DNA from: Stereocaulon alpinum
Lineage: Eukaryota; Ascomycota; Lecanoromycetes; Lecanorales; Stereocaulaceae
Assembly: GCA_018257865.1 (NCBI GenBank)
Contig: JAEUBA010000005.1
Span: forward strand, 248,001 to 312,000
DNA: 64,000 nt
Direction: 5' to 3'
The notes beneath the pieces are model-generated. The model saw only the letters and a list, made by a program, of their open reading frames with translations. It searched no databases and was not told the DNA's origin. Position 1 is the stretch's first letter, and each line of letters begins with the position of its first letter. Shown here one piece after another: positions 46,024 to 56,989 of this stretch. A program made the translations under genes and the position numbers.

Positions 46024-48544
46024 ATGGACCAGCCCAGGCTTCAAGGAGCGATCCTCATCATCTCGGACACAGCATTCCGAGACCCATCAACAGACAAAGC
46101 GGGAGACATACTCTCAGACGTCATTGCCATTGATGGCAATGATCAATGGGAATCCACCAAGCGTGATATTGTGCCAGATGATGTTCCTGCCATTCAGCGC
46201 GCTGTCAGTCAGTACTGCGATGGTGAGGACTATGTCAATTTGTTGATTACGACGGGTGGCACCGGCTTTGCGGTCAAAGACAATACGCCAGAAGCCGTGG
46301 CTCCGCTGATACACAGACATGCACCTGGACTTGTGTGAGTCCTTGGACGGGTCCAAGATCAGAGATGAGGACATGGTGCTAACGTGAAGTAGTCACGGCA
46401 TGCTTCAAGCATCATTGGAGGTTACGCCTTGTAGGTCTCAATTTCAACCCGTCTTCCAGTCTAATGTCTCAAGCGTAGACGAAGTCTAAAGAGTATGATA
46501 TTCGGTTTCTGGATTGTTTATGTGTTTTACTAATTTGCTCTATGCGAGAAGTTTACTTGCGCTAACACGCTTCCCTGCAGTTGCTCTAATGTCAAGGCCG
46601 GTGGCAGGAGTACGGAATAAGACAGTGATCGTCACGCTACCTGGTTCCCCAAAAGGTGCCAAAGAGAATTTGCAGGCTGTTTTGAGACTAATGCCTCATG
46701 CGTGTCAGCAAGCCGCTGGTGGTGATTCAAGGAAACTCCATAGCGGAGGCGTCAAAAAGCTCGAGGAGGACGCCGGAGTGAGTAGTAACAAACGGCAAAA
46801 GCATCACCACGATGATCATGTACATAGCCATGACCATGTACATGGCCGTGGAGGCCATGTTGTACCGAAAGCTCACACACGACCCGAGGACCGGCCAATA
46901 TCAAATGATCCTCGAGCAGGTCCAACGAGCCGATATCGCGAGTCGCCGTATCCAATGCTGTCTGTCGAGGACGCTGTCAGCCTCGTCTTAGCAAACTCTC
47001 CAGCTCCCGAAGCCATCAACATGCCGGTCAACGGATCACTAGTAGGACATTTTCTCGCTGAAGATGTCGAAGCCAACGACCCTGTACCGGCATATCGAGC
47101 AAGCATGGTTGACGGCTACGCTGTCATCGTGTCCGAAACTGGCCTAAGTACCAAAGGTGTATTCCCAGTGGCCTCCGTTTCTCATGCAGCTCCAGGCGAA
47201 TTATCAACGCTACAACGCGGACAAATTGCCAGGATAACCACTGGGGGACCACTTCCTTCCGGAGCGAATGCGGTAGTGATGGTCGAAGACACAGTCCTAA
47301 GAAGCATGACTGATGACGGCCAAGAAGAAAAGGTTGTGGAAATCCTCACTGACCAAGTCAAAGCAGACGAGAATATACGTGAAGTTGGTAGCGATATCAA
47401 AGCCGGAGAAGTCGTCTTGAGGAAAGGCGATGAGATCACTGCCGTTGGAGGCGAGTTGGGTCTGCTTGCGTCGGTAGGCAAGGCGGAGGTCATGGTGTAC
47501 AGAAAGCCGGTAATTGGTGTGCTGAGCACGGGTGATGAGATTGTGATGCATGACAGAGCAGGACCTTTACAATTTGGCGAGGTACGGGACTGCAATCGAC
47601 CCACTCTGATGGCTGCGGTCAAAGGATGGGGCTTCCAGGTGGTGGATTATGGCATCGCAAAAGACAAGTGCGTACCCTCATCTCTCTCCATCATTCCTCC
47701 CTTCGCAGTCTCTGCTTCACTACCTGTTCATCACCAATCTTGCTTCACAAGCTTCCTTCCACTATGCATGCGCTCTCTCCTCTAACATCTCCGCCACCAT
47801 CTCTCCTGCAACAGAATTCCTTCACCCTCTCTACCTAACCATCTCTCCACCACCGTCCCTTCTCCAACGTGTGTCCTTCACCGTCCATGCCCGACAGCCT
47901 CCTTCGTAATTGCCTAAAGCATTGACACAACCTCCTGTATCTTTTCTACACCTTCTGACACCCTAGTGATTAGGCCCGGCTCCCTTGAGGAACACCTGCG
48001 CAACGCCCTCCGCAACGTAGACGTCATCGTAACCTCAGGCGGCGTATCCATGGGCGAGCTCGATTTACTCAAGCCGACACTAGAGCGCTCTCTAGGCGGC
48101 ACGATCCACTTCGGCCGCGTCAACATAAAGCCCGGCAAGCCCACGACCTTCGCCACAGTACCTCTCAAGACAAACGACGGCAATCCAGCTACTAAGCTAG
48201 TCTTCAGCTTGCCAGGTAATCCAGTGCCGGCACTCGTAACATCACATCTCTTTGTTCTCCCATCACTGCAATACTCTAGTGGAAAGCAAGGTCCGCATGG
48301 CCTGCCGAGGGTGAAGGTTCAACTAGAGGAAGACGTCCGCTGCGACCCAAAGAAGCCGGAGTACCACAGAGTATCTATGACGTATGGTTCTAATGGATTG
48401 CTCCACGCAACGAGTACCGGAGGCCAGCGAAGTTCGAAGGTGACGAGTCTGAGGCGGGCGAACGGACTGCTTTGCTTACCAGTGAAGGAGTGGACTGCCC
48501 CGAGAGGAGAGATTGTCGATGCCCTGTTGATGGGCGGCTTTTGA
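46024..48544 (+). CDS. cnxE: gephyrin-like molybdenum cofactor synthesis protein (MogA-MoeA fusion)
   Basis: Exons are 46024-46334, 46393-46430, 46581-47667 and 47974-48544 (668 residues). The N-terminal MogA-like (G) domain has ILIISDTAFRDPSTDKAGD, LLITTGGTGFAVKDNTPEA and VTLPGSPKGAKE. It is linked by a His/Asp-rich stretch (KHHHDDHVHSHDHVHGRGGH) to the MoeA-like (E) domain: ASMVDGYAVI, ITTGGPLPSGANAVVMVEDT, VIGVLSTGDEI, VIVTSGGVSMGE and SLPGNPVPALVT. The fusion adenylates molybdopterin and inserts molybdate. This is the Aspergillus cnxE arrangement. Intron 3 is 306 nt and very pyrimidine-rich. Confidence 0.95.
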
Positions 48545-48702
48545 AATATCCGATCTTTGCTCACTTGCATACCCCAAAATTTGCTGCTTTGCGCCACAAG
48601 CGGATTTGCTTATATGTATCATAGCAATGTGCTTCAAAACCTACATACAATCTCATCTAACCTCTTAATCAAAAGCTTCTCAATACCTGGCCCATATTCC
48701 CA

Positions 48703-49071
48703 TCACGTAAACCATACGAAAGCACTTATTGACATCATTACCAGTGGTGGTATTAGTGATGTCCCATTCCTAACACATCGAACAAGCCCAACTATGAGCA
48801 GAGCGAACGCTATCGCAGCGCCTATCTTCCTCAATGACGGGACAAGTAACAGCACTCCACAGACGAAGTCTATGATCCCTCTGACCTCTTTCGTGGCTTC
48901 GGGAGATAATGAGATGAAAGACTTGGCCGACTCGGCTTTCTTCTCTCTGACGATGTATTTTTTGTGAACCTCGTCTGTGACTTGAGATGTAAATTTGCCT
49001 AGACCGCTGCGGATGACGGTAAAAGAGAGCAGAAGGGCGCTGAAGAACGAGACCCATGATGCGAAAGACAT
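48703..49071 (-). CDS. small four-pass membrane protein (DoxX-like)
   Basis: A single exon encodes 122 residues. Hydrophobic segments lie at the N-terminus (WVSFFSALLLSFTVIRSGLG), in the middle (GIIDFVCGVLLLVPSL), then GAAIAFALLIVGLV, and at the end (IPPLVMMSISAFVWF). The spacing and the GLGKF and LLLVP motifs resemble fungal DoxX-like proteins. Function unknown. It diverges from POP5 over 232 bp. Confidence 0.7.
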   Translation of the reverse strand: MSFASWVSFFSALLLSFTVIRSGLGKFTSQVTDEVHKKYIVREKKAESAKSFISLSPEATKEVRGIIDFVCGVLLLVPSLRKIGAAIAFALLIVGLVRCVRNGTSLIPPLVMMSISAFVWFT

Positions 49072-49303
49072 TGAGCTTGCTGGTAGTTGGTTTGGTGGCT
49101 ATCTTAAAGCTTCAGAGACGTCCATTTCCTTGGGAGATTTTGTAGGGGTTTCAGAGTGACTTCCACGTGAGCTAGCTCCCTTAGCCTGCAGCCCGCAGCG
49201 GGTAGATCTCCCGTCAGCCGCTTCCCGCGCCGGCTAAACCTACCACGTTCATCCTGTCCCTTGGACATTCCTCTGCTCGCGATGGCCCCACACTTCAACA
49301 AAC
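49072..49303. promoter_or_regulatory. divergent promoter, DoxX-like gene / POP5
   Basis: A 232-bp spacer between divergent starts. It contains an interrupted inverted repeat around GCCTGCAGCCCGCAGCGGGTAG (about 49183-49204). Confidence 0.4.
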
Positions 49304-49977
49304 ATGGTGCGCATCAAGCACCGCTACCTCCTCGTCCACATCTTATACCCTGAACCCACAGACTTCAATGCAAAAGCCACATCCACTGCACCAGACAAAA
49401 CCCTCCCACACCTCATCCATTTCCACAGACCAAGCCCCAATGACCTAACCCCCCAACTCCTCGCCCGAGCAATAAGAGACCAAGTCCACCTCCTCTACGG
49501 CGACTACGGCCTCGGCCTGATATCCTCAAGTCTCAACGGTAAAATCACCACCACCCTACCACCCCACTCAACCCAAACCCCACTAACACACCCCACCCAG
49601 TAAAATACCTCTCCCCCGCAACCTCCACCGCCATAATCCGCGTCTCACGCGACCATTTCCGCCTCGTATGGGGCGCGCTCTCATACATGACAGAGTTACC
49701 GAAGACAACGAAGGTGGCGCCGGCGAGACCGTGTGTTATGCAGGTTGTGAGGGTTTCGGGGACTATTAAGAAGGCGGAGGAGGAGGCTGTTAGGAGGGCT
49801 AGGGGGGCGATTTTGAGGGCGAAGAGGGAGGGTGGGGAGGGTTTGGATGGGTTGCTTGGGGGGTTTGGGGGGGATGAGGAGGTGGTTGTGGGAGTGGGTG
49901 GGGAAAAGGAGAGTGGGGATGACGATGAGGAAGAGGAAGATGAGATCGATGGGGAGTCGGAGGATGAGGGGGAATGA
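49304..49977 (+). CDS. POP5: RNase P/MRP subunit POP5
   Basis: Exons are 49304-49538 and 49601-49977 (203 residues), with intron GTAAAA...CACCCAG and a CACTAAC branch, in phase. POP5 marks: MVRIKHRYLLVHILYP at the start, LARAIRDQVHLLYGDYGLGL, then after the junction RVSRDHFRLVWGALSYMT and PCVMQVVRVSGTIKKAEEEA. The protein processes tRNA and rRNA precursors within RNase P and RNase MRP. The C-terminus is a long acidic tail (GDDDEEEEDEIDGESEDEGE), larger than in yeast. The coding strand is C-rich up to about 49660 and G-rich after it. Confidence 0.93.
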
Positions 49978-50457
49978 GATGTATGATCTTAATGAAATTA
50001 TGGTACGACCAACATAATAGTCGATGTTGCCAGCGGCGAGCTCGAGGGAGCAAGCAGGACAGCTACGGACGCGCCTCGGGACATATATCAATGTGTAAGT
50101 ACATCCCATCCCACCCAGCACATTCCTACAGACATGATGAACATCGTGTCGCCCCTATCCGACTTGAGCTTCTGCTCTCGTGGAGACGTGACCGTCCTGC
50201 CAAACGGACTTTCTGATCTGTTACTACCTTACTCGCACTGTGTCTCCATGGTATGGAATCCAAGCTGACGGCTCCAAGGTAACGGCAAAATGTTCGGAAC
50301 TCATGGGACATCCGTGTGAAAGGTCGGAATAGGATATATTATATTCGCTATGCATATGACCTAAGCGTTCTGCTCCCCTAACGCAGATGCAGAAAGCTGG
50401 GATGTACGCCAACAGAGTACGACGATTAGAGGATTGAATCCCACTGTATGTGCACGA
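49978..50457. other. 3'-3' intergenic spacer, no supported gene
   Basis: This spacer lies between the stops of POP5 and EXO84. Short frames only. It must include both polyadenylation regions. Confidence 0.5.
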
Positions 50458-52525
50458 CTATCGGCCGTCTTCCCCGCCGCTGGGCTCATTGTGCGGTAGT
50501 CTCTCCTCCGGTTTTCCAACCCCAACCAAATCGACAAAATCCAACCCTACCTCTCCCATCATACCCGCATGCTCTTTCGCCCTCGCCATACAATCCCTCC
50601 ACGTCTCGCTGCCTACCCTCACGCTCCCCAACTGCCGTGCTAGGATCTCATTGAATTCGTCCAAGCACTCCTTTGCCCACTTGACACAAGCGCTCATCAT
50701 TACGGGAGGGAAACATTGCTGGAAGACCTTCACTGTGTTGCGGATCAGGCTGAAGTAAACGTAGGAGAGCTGGAAGATGTGTTGCCGGAGATCTCCTTCG
50801 AACATAATTTGACGCGCTCGTTGAGTGATTAGTTGAGCGCGAGCGTCTAGATAGGTTGTGCGAGCGAGGGAGGAGAAGGAGAGCCGGACTAGATGGGCGA
50901 TGTTTTGTTGGGTCGCCGTGAGGGAGGAGTGGGTTGTGCGGAGGCGGAGGGTTAACATGTCTACTGTGTAGTTAGTATGGATGCATAGACAGGAGACTAG
51001 AGATGGTGAGTTTACCGGCAAGCTTCTTAGCACGCTCGTCTACTTTTGTAGTGATGAGGTCTTGCGCTATCATATTGCCTTTTAAGCCCTTGGCCAGCTT
51101 TCGAAGCTTCTCAACGTGCCGTACCGCATCCTCGAATCTTTGTAAAGCCACTTCACTGTCAAGCTCGTCGATCTGCCCTTCAACCCATCGTAGATTTTGA
51201 TGCTTGCCGTCGACCTCGATCAATATTTCTGGCCGACTTTTAGCACCACTCAGTGATCTTAGCAGCTCCGTTTTTTTAGACAGAGCTGGGTCCCTTGTTG
51301 TCAGGTAGTCGATGGTCTCTTTGCTTTTACTCGTGTTCTCCGCCATGTCCGCCCGTAGCGCTTTGCGCAACTCGTCCGCCGTCCTCCTGAAGGCCAAAAG
51401 CAAGCTTGTCTTCTCCGCGTCCGAAGATTTCTCGCTGCGATAAGTGAATGATTCATTACCATAACGGATGGTGAAGGCGTTGACCATTCCACCTCTCTCA
51501 CCAGCACCTGATGGACCAGCTGACTCCAGATCAACTATGTCAATATCTTGCAGAGGCCAGCATTTATCAGCAACTGTTCTCGATGCGCTCTTCTGCGCGG
51601 CATCGCCGTTGACAGCATTGGGGTCGACTCTCTTTTTCTTTCGCGTGGCTACCATCAGGTGGTCATTGAGAAGAAATATATGCGCGTGTCGTCTTGCTTT
51701 CCATGTTGCAGCGTCCAATTCGAGCCAAGCGCTCTGTTCGAGTACCACGTGTCTGCCTGGTATGGCTGGGAGAAACTTCTGCGATCCCTCCACATTCTTC
51801 CATAGAGCGTGCAGCTGTGTATTCCACATAGCTTCGAGATTAGCAACAGAGCTTCTGTTCGCCTGTTTCCGTGCTCTTGTCCTTGCGCCATCATCAAGGG
51901 CCGCTCGAGGTTCCGATGCCCCAACGTTTATGGAAGCCTGGTTGAGAGACGTCGTGAGCTCCGACATCAGACTCCTAAGAGTCCGCATCTCTCCCTTGAG
52001 CTTCTCAGCCTCTTTACTGATCTTGATGAATTGCGTGCGGTTTTGGTAGACATTTTGTTGGAGATCGCTAGAAGCGCGGTTCTTGAGTTTGCGAAGGCTT
52101 GCTTGATAGTCTCGAAGCTCCTGATCAGACGCATCCGAGAGTAGGTTGGCTGAGTACTTCTCAACTTGCAGATTGCTGTCCTTCAACGCATTGACGTCAA
52201 CCGTGATCTTCTGTTCCGGCCGCGCAGTTGACGGGCGAGAATCTGACTGTGCGAACTGGCTTGGGAGCGTCGGGATTGTTGGCACAGGCGGCGCATTGGC
52301 GTTGCTGAAGTCAGGGAGATTGGTGAAGCGCGTGGAGTATCTTCTCTTGACAAGGTCTGAAGTGTTAGCTGTTGTTGTATCTCCATTGACATTGGGCCGA
52401 GTAGGCTTCGAGGTTTGTGACTGCTGCGTGGTATTAAAGGGGCCAGAAATCTGCTTTGGTCCACTTATGGGTCCACGGCGCGATTTCTTTTGGCGTAAAG
52501 AGAAGCCCTTGCCCTTGTCCTCCAT
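50458..52525 (-). CDS. EXO84: exocyst complex component EXO84
   Basis: Exons are 52525-51016 and 50963-50458 (671 residues), with a 52-nt intron (GTAAAC...TACACAG, branch ACTAAC) in phase. The first ATG gives MEDKGKGFSLRQKKSRRGP, a basic start typical of fungal EXO84. A coiled-coil segment follows (LRKLKNRASSDLQQNVYQNR region), then a PH-like domain (about residues 220-380; HAHIFLLNDHLMVATRKKKR, FTIRYGNESFTYRSEKS), and the C-terminal cullin-repeat bundle (IMFEGDLRQHIFQLSYVYFS). EXO84 tethers secretory vesicles at sites of polarised growth. Confidence 0.93.
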
Positions 52526-52796
52526 CTTCAGCAAGCCCCTGCACCTAGGTACTGTCGAAACAGTAGAAGTTGCTCTGCGATCTTCAGGGAAGCCTTAACT
52601 GAAAGTCGGGGAACACGGCCGCTAAACTCCGTGGCTTGGCGCTGGATGTTTGGAAGCTGCAAGCTCCAGAATTTTATATCCCATCGAACGAATGCTGCTT
52701 TTCCTTCCCTAAACGTCTCTGCTGCCCTCCTAGATCAAGGGAGAAAAGGACATATTAGCTGGTGGGATCCGTTGTGATTTTCAAAACTCTCCCACA
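52526..52796. promoter_or_regulatory. divergent promoter, EXO84 / TOM20
   Basis: A 271-bp spacer between divergent starts of two housekeeping genes. No specific element identified. Confidence 0.45.
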
Positions 52797-53465
52797 ATGT
52801 CATCCTCAATACGAACGTCGACCATAGTGATAGCATCGACGGGTGCCATTATTGCTGGCTTTTTAGGTATGCATGAGCTCCGTATGGCGATACGGCATGT
52901 CTCAGTCCAAAGGACATGTATATATGCGGAGTGCTGACAAGCTTTCTGTGTAGGATATGCAGTCTACTTCGACCACAAGAGGCGGTCAGACCCAGAGTTT
53001 CGGAAAGCACTTAAGAGGGAGTCGAGAAGGGAGGCACGAGCGGCAAAGGAACAAGCTGAAGCACAAGGAGAGCAACAAAAAGAAGAAATCAAAGCTGCGG
53101 TGAATCAGGCTCAGAAGGAAGGGTTCCCAACGGATGTGGAACACAAGGAGATGTTTTTCATGAACGAGGTCGGGGAGGGAGAAGCTCTGTGTCAAGACAG
53201 TATGTTCGATGTTAAGCCTTCCTATCCTACTATGCTTGTTAACGTTTATGTGCTAGGTTCGAAGCAAGTAGAGGCTGCCCTCTGCTTCTACAAAGCACTC
53301 AAGGTCTACCCCCAACCGAGAGACCTGATTTCAATCTACGACAAAACAGTGCCGAAGCCAGTGATTGATATCCTTGCTGAGATGATTGCTATGGATCCTA
53401 GCATCAGTGTCGGTCCCTTTGGGCAAGGTTCAGGGCCTGGATCGGCGGTTGGCATCGATGATTAG
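52797..53465 (+). CDS. TOM20: mitochondrial import receptor TOM20
   Basis: Exons are 52797-52866, 52954-53199 and 53257-53465 (174 residues). The N-terminal membrane anchor is IVIASTGAIIAGFLGYAVYF, followed by the charged linker DHKRRSDPEFRKALKRESRR. The receptor domain has FFMNEVGEGEALCQD and, after intron 2, EAALCFYKALKVYPQPRDLI and KTVPKPVIDILAEMIA. It recognises presequences at the outer membrane as part of the TOM complex. Intron 2 (53200-53256, GTATGT...TGCTAG) is 57 nt with no stop in frame, so retention would insert 19 residues. Confidence 0.95.
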
Positions 53466-54146
53466 GCCTCGTTTGTATCAACCACCTTCTCCGCAGACTC
53501 ACGTCCCTCTCCACTCGAATGCCGGAGACTCGATCACATATTCACAACACTGTATTACTTGAACGTATATAGCATTCACGGCTGCTGGGGACTGCGGGTT
53601 CCTTGGCCAGATAGATTAGGTCACTTAGAGACTAAGTGGGACTACGCCATGTTGTCAAATAACTTGTTTCGTTCTAATGTACCTTAACTTACTTGCATGG
53701 AATGACAATGACTTGGACCCCTTAATTATGCATGATAGAGTTCACGTGCACACTTGTGAAACCACTGAGTCCTAAACCCAAGGATAAAACCACCCGCAGC
53801 GCCCGTAGTATCAAGCTTCGTAGCCGGAGATTTAGGGGTACTCCCCGCCGTTCCAGGGTTAGACCTATCATGGGGCAAGGATCTTGACCTGAGGTGCATA
53901 AAGTATGATATCAAGGCTTGGCTGCCGCAATTCCGCATCGCTCTTGACGACAAGACATCCCCGTTGCTGTGCAGCACGGTGACCGGTTCGCTCTTGCCAA
54001 CTTCCCTTCTCGCTTTTACACGATCTTTATGTCGGCCCTGCGTCGGCTTCCACTCGTTGTCAATCGAACTTGCTGACTGAGCTTTGCGTGAGAACGTTGT
54101 GGACTGGTCTGCTTGTGTCTCATTACCCCCATTACCCATAATAACA
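53466..54146. promoter_or_regulatory. TOM20 3' flank and GH72 upstream region
   Basis: A minus-strand frame runs across 53726-54349 and overlaps the start of the GH72 gene. I treat it as chance. The right part should contain the GH72 promoter. Confidence 0.45.
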
Positions 54147-55687
54147 ATGTCTCGGGTAGGTACTCGTCTTTCTGTATGATTCAACCGCTGACCAAAACAG
54201 GCTTTCAGCTCGATCCTCGCAGTCCTCTTGCTCTGCGCAGCCTTTGTATCCGCCGTACAGAACGTCAAGGTCCAAGGTGCGGACTTCGTCAACAGTGTGA
54301 CCAGTAATCGACTACAAATCATCGGCGTCGCGTACGTGCTCCAAGTCATTACAAACAGCCAGCTTCATAGGATCATGACTGACAGCACACAAGCTATCAA
54401 CCCGGAGGCTCGGCTGGCTTCCAAGAAGGCTCTGGCATCGATCCCCTCAGCAATGGAACACTTTGCTTGCGTGATGCCGCGCTCATGCAACAGCTGGGTG
54501 TGAATACGATCAGAATCTACAATCTCGATCCTAAGATAAACCACGACCTGTGTGTATCAATTTTCAATGCCGTGGGCATCTACATGTTAATCGATGTCAA
54601 TTCCCCACTACCAAATGAGAGTTTGGATCCTGGAAACCTCGAAGGCTCATACAGCTCGGATTACTTGAACCACATCTTTTCAGTGGTGGAAGCTTTCAAA
54701 GGCTATCCAAATACTCTAGGGTTCTTTGGAGGTAACGAGAATATGAATACCGTTGGCACTGGAGGAACGGTACCACCATATCTTCGGGCAGTGACACGAG
54801 ATCTGAAGAATTACATTGCGAAAAACTCTCCGCGAACAATACCAGTTGGCTACTCTGCAGCGGACGTTGCAGAAATCTTGACCGACTCATGGGCCTATCT
54901 TTCTTGCAACATCAACGGGCAAGCCAACGATCCTTCGCGCTCTGATTTCTTTGGGTTGAACTCATATACCTGGTGCGGCCCTACAGGCCCCAAAGCGAAC
55001 TACCAGGCTTCAGGCTACGATACCCTTCTCTCAACGTTCGGAGACACAAGCATTCCCGTCTTGTTCTCGGAATACGGCTGCAACAAAGTGGAGCCGCGTG
55101 TCTTCGACGAAGTACCTGTGCTCTACGGAAACATGACCTCGTTCATGAGTGGTGGTTTGGTCTACGAGTACTATGAGGAGACCTCAAACAACTTTGGCCT
55201 GGTCTCATTTTACTCCAACGACACTGCTCAATTGCTGATTGATTACGACAATCTACAAAAACAGTTCAATACTCTGAACATCAAAGCTCTTCAGTCAATG
55301 AACTCTTCGGCGACCAATATTCAATCACCAAAATGCAGTACGTCTCTGATCTCTGGTAGCGGCTTCAACAACTCATTCACCCTTCCCTCAATACCCTCGG
55401 GTGCCCAGACCTTGATCGATCACGGCATCTCAAACCCGAACCAGGGAAAGCTTGTCACGGTCACTGATACGGCGGTCACTTTGCCTGTCTATTCTAGTGG
55501 CGGCACCTTGTTGACGAACCTGGCGATCAAGCCGTTGCCTAACGATGAGAGCAATACTCCAGGCGGAACTAGTACCAGCTCTGGTGCATCGCCGTCAACT
55601 TCCAAGAAAGGCGCTGCGGGCAGGATCGAGATGAGTCTGGGTGGAGCCGTCGGTATTGCGGTTATCATGGGTTACTTTCTCTTGTAG
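54147..55687 (+). CDS. GPI-anchored 1,3-beta-glucanosyltransferase (GH72)
   Basis: Exons are 54147-54155 (only 9 nt), 54201-54331 and 54394-55687 (477 residues), all in phase. Splicing yields a signal peptide (SSILAVLLLCAAFVSAVQNV) followed by GADFVNSVTSNRLQIIGVAY and QPGGSAGFQEGSGIDPLSNG. Catalytic Glu residues lie in FFGGNE (about residue 160) and VLFSEYG (about residue 271). A Ser/Thr/Gly-rich linker leads to a hydrophobic C-terminus (LGGAVGIAVIMGYFLL) for GPI attachment. No X8/CBM43 cysteine module is present, so it belongs to the GEL/GAS group without it. It elongates beta-1,3-glucan in the cell wall. Confidence 0.94.
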
Positions 55688-56989
55688 CGAGTGGATTTTG
55701 AATTGCACAGCTGGCATGTGTCATGTCTTCGGGGTGGTTTGCGGTGGTTCTATGTCTAACCAGCGAAGGCGTTTCCCCATCATTAGCAGGCGGTGATTGT
55801 TTCGTATGCCCCTTCCATAAAGATTAGATTGTAAATAGTAATTCGATCATGCTAGATGTTATCATTAATTGGAAGCCCTTTGCGAGCATATGATCAGACC
55901 GGATTCCCCGAGCATCCTGTACTGAACAGTAACTTCCCTCTACGGGAACGCAACATAAGGGATAAAGTCCTATCGAGAAACCTCCTTTTCGGAATCTGCG
56001 CCACCGTTCTTCGCCTTTGCAGAGAAACGTTTTCCCGTGAAAATTTCCATTGGTCCATAGCTAAACTGGCCAACTTGGCGCGCATTATGGTAGCGACGCC
56101 GCAGACTCCACCACCCGAGGATTAAGGAGAGGAGAGAAGGGGTCGTAGCGTATCTAGGACATTATCTCGTTCATGCATCGAACTTGACCCCCCCGCGCAC
56201 CCTTTCAACTGCCACATACAACGACTCTCCCCCTACTATCCCGTCACTCCTTCCTGACATCGAAAACACCGCAGCAGGACGATGCGCGTGTGCATTCATT
56301 TGAGTCTGGATCGTGAAGTGGATGAGACTTCTTTCTCCTTCTCTTCTGAATGAATGTTGAGGAGGGTATATCATAGGCTTAATGAATTGGATGATATGTG
56401 TGTATACTAGGTGGAGTTCAGATTTTTATATATGTAGACAATGTTTTCCTCGCTCTTTTTCACGCTTTCTCCTCGAGAGAGGCAAGATACAGGCCTGTCA
56501 ATAGGACGGCGTGGGAGTTTGGTTTGATGTTGAGATTGAAGAGGTAGGCGGCGGTTTCCTCCACCTTCGGCTGCGCCATTGGGGGAGGAGAAGAATGTGA
56601 GGGGTATTCTAGGAGTAAACAATGTTTCGACGAACATCTTTCTACGTGCAGATATGGCTCTTTCTGACGTTTTTGACGTAGTGACATTTCCTGTCGATGC
56701 CGCCGTTGACACTAGGCTTTCTGCTGAAACATCAACTATTCTGTATCCGTACTTCTCGTCAGTACCAGTGGACTGAAGCCACAGGTCAGTATTGTACGCG
56801 TCAAAGTGTAGTCAGTATGTTCAGTATGTGCGAAACGTTTCTCTGGAGAATCATGTTTCCCGAAAAAAAAAGGTGTAGCATTAAAGGGTATCTCTAGTAT
56901 CCTCATCTACGAAGCCATGGCAACCTGCCTGTTGTAACCACGTTTTGTTCTGTCCAAGCCTCTCGGGCTGGAAGGTAATGACAGCGTCC
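55688..56989. other. 1.3-kb 3'-3' region, one doubtful microprotein frame
   Basis: This region lies between the stops of the GH72 gene and SAL1. Apart from a 39-codon minus-strand frame at 56460-56579 (listed separately) nothing is supported. An A9 run occurs near 56861-56870. Confidence 0.5.
56460..56579 (-). CDS. possible 39-residue microprotein or exon
   Basis: From the ATG at 56579 the frame reads MAQPKVEETAAYLFNLNIKP, then continues with a leucine-rich helix ending LASLEEKA and a stop. The composition is protein-like and unlike its surroundings. It could also be the last exon of an unseen gene, since the frame is open upstream to 56687. No family known. Confidence 0.22.
   Translation of the reverse strand: MAQPKVEETAAYLFNLNIKPNSHAVLLTGLYLASLEEKA

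Noticed and set aside
53726..54349. 207-codon minus-strand frame overlapping the start of the GH72 gene
   Set aside because: It lies antisense to well-supported GH72 exons 1-2, has no motif or signal, and its open state can be explained as a shadow plus chance.
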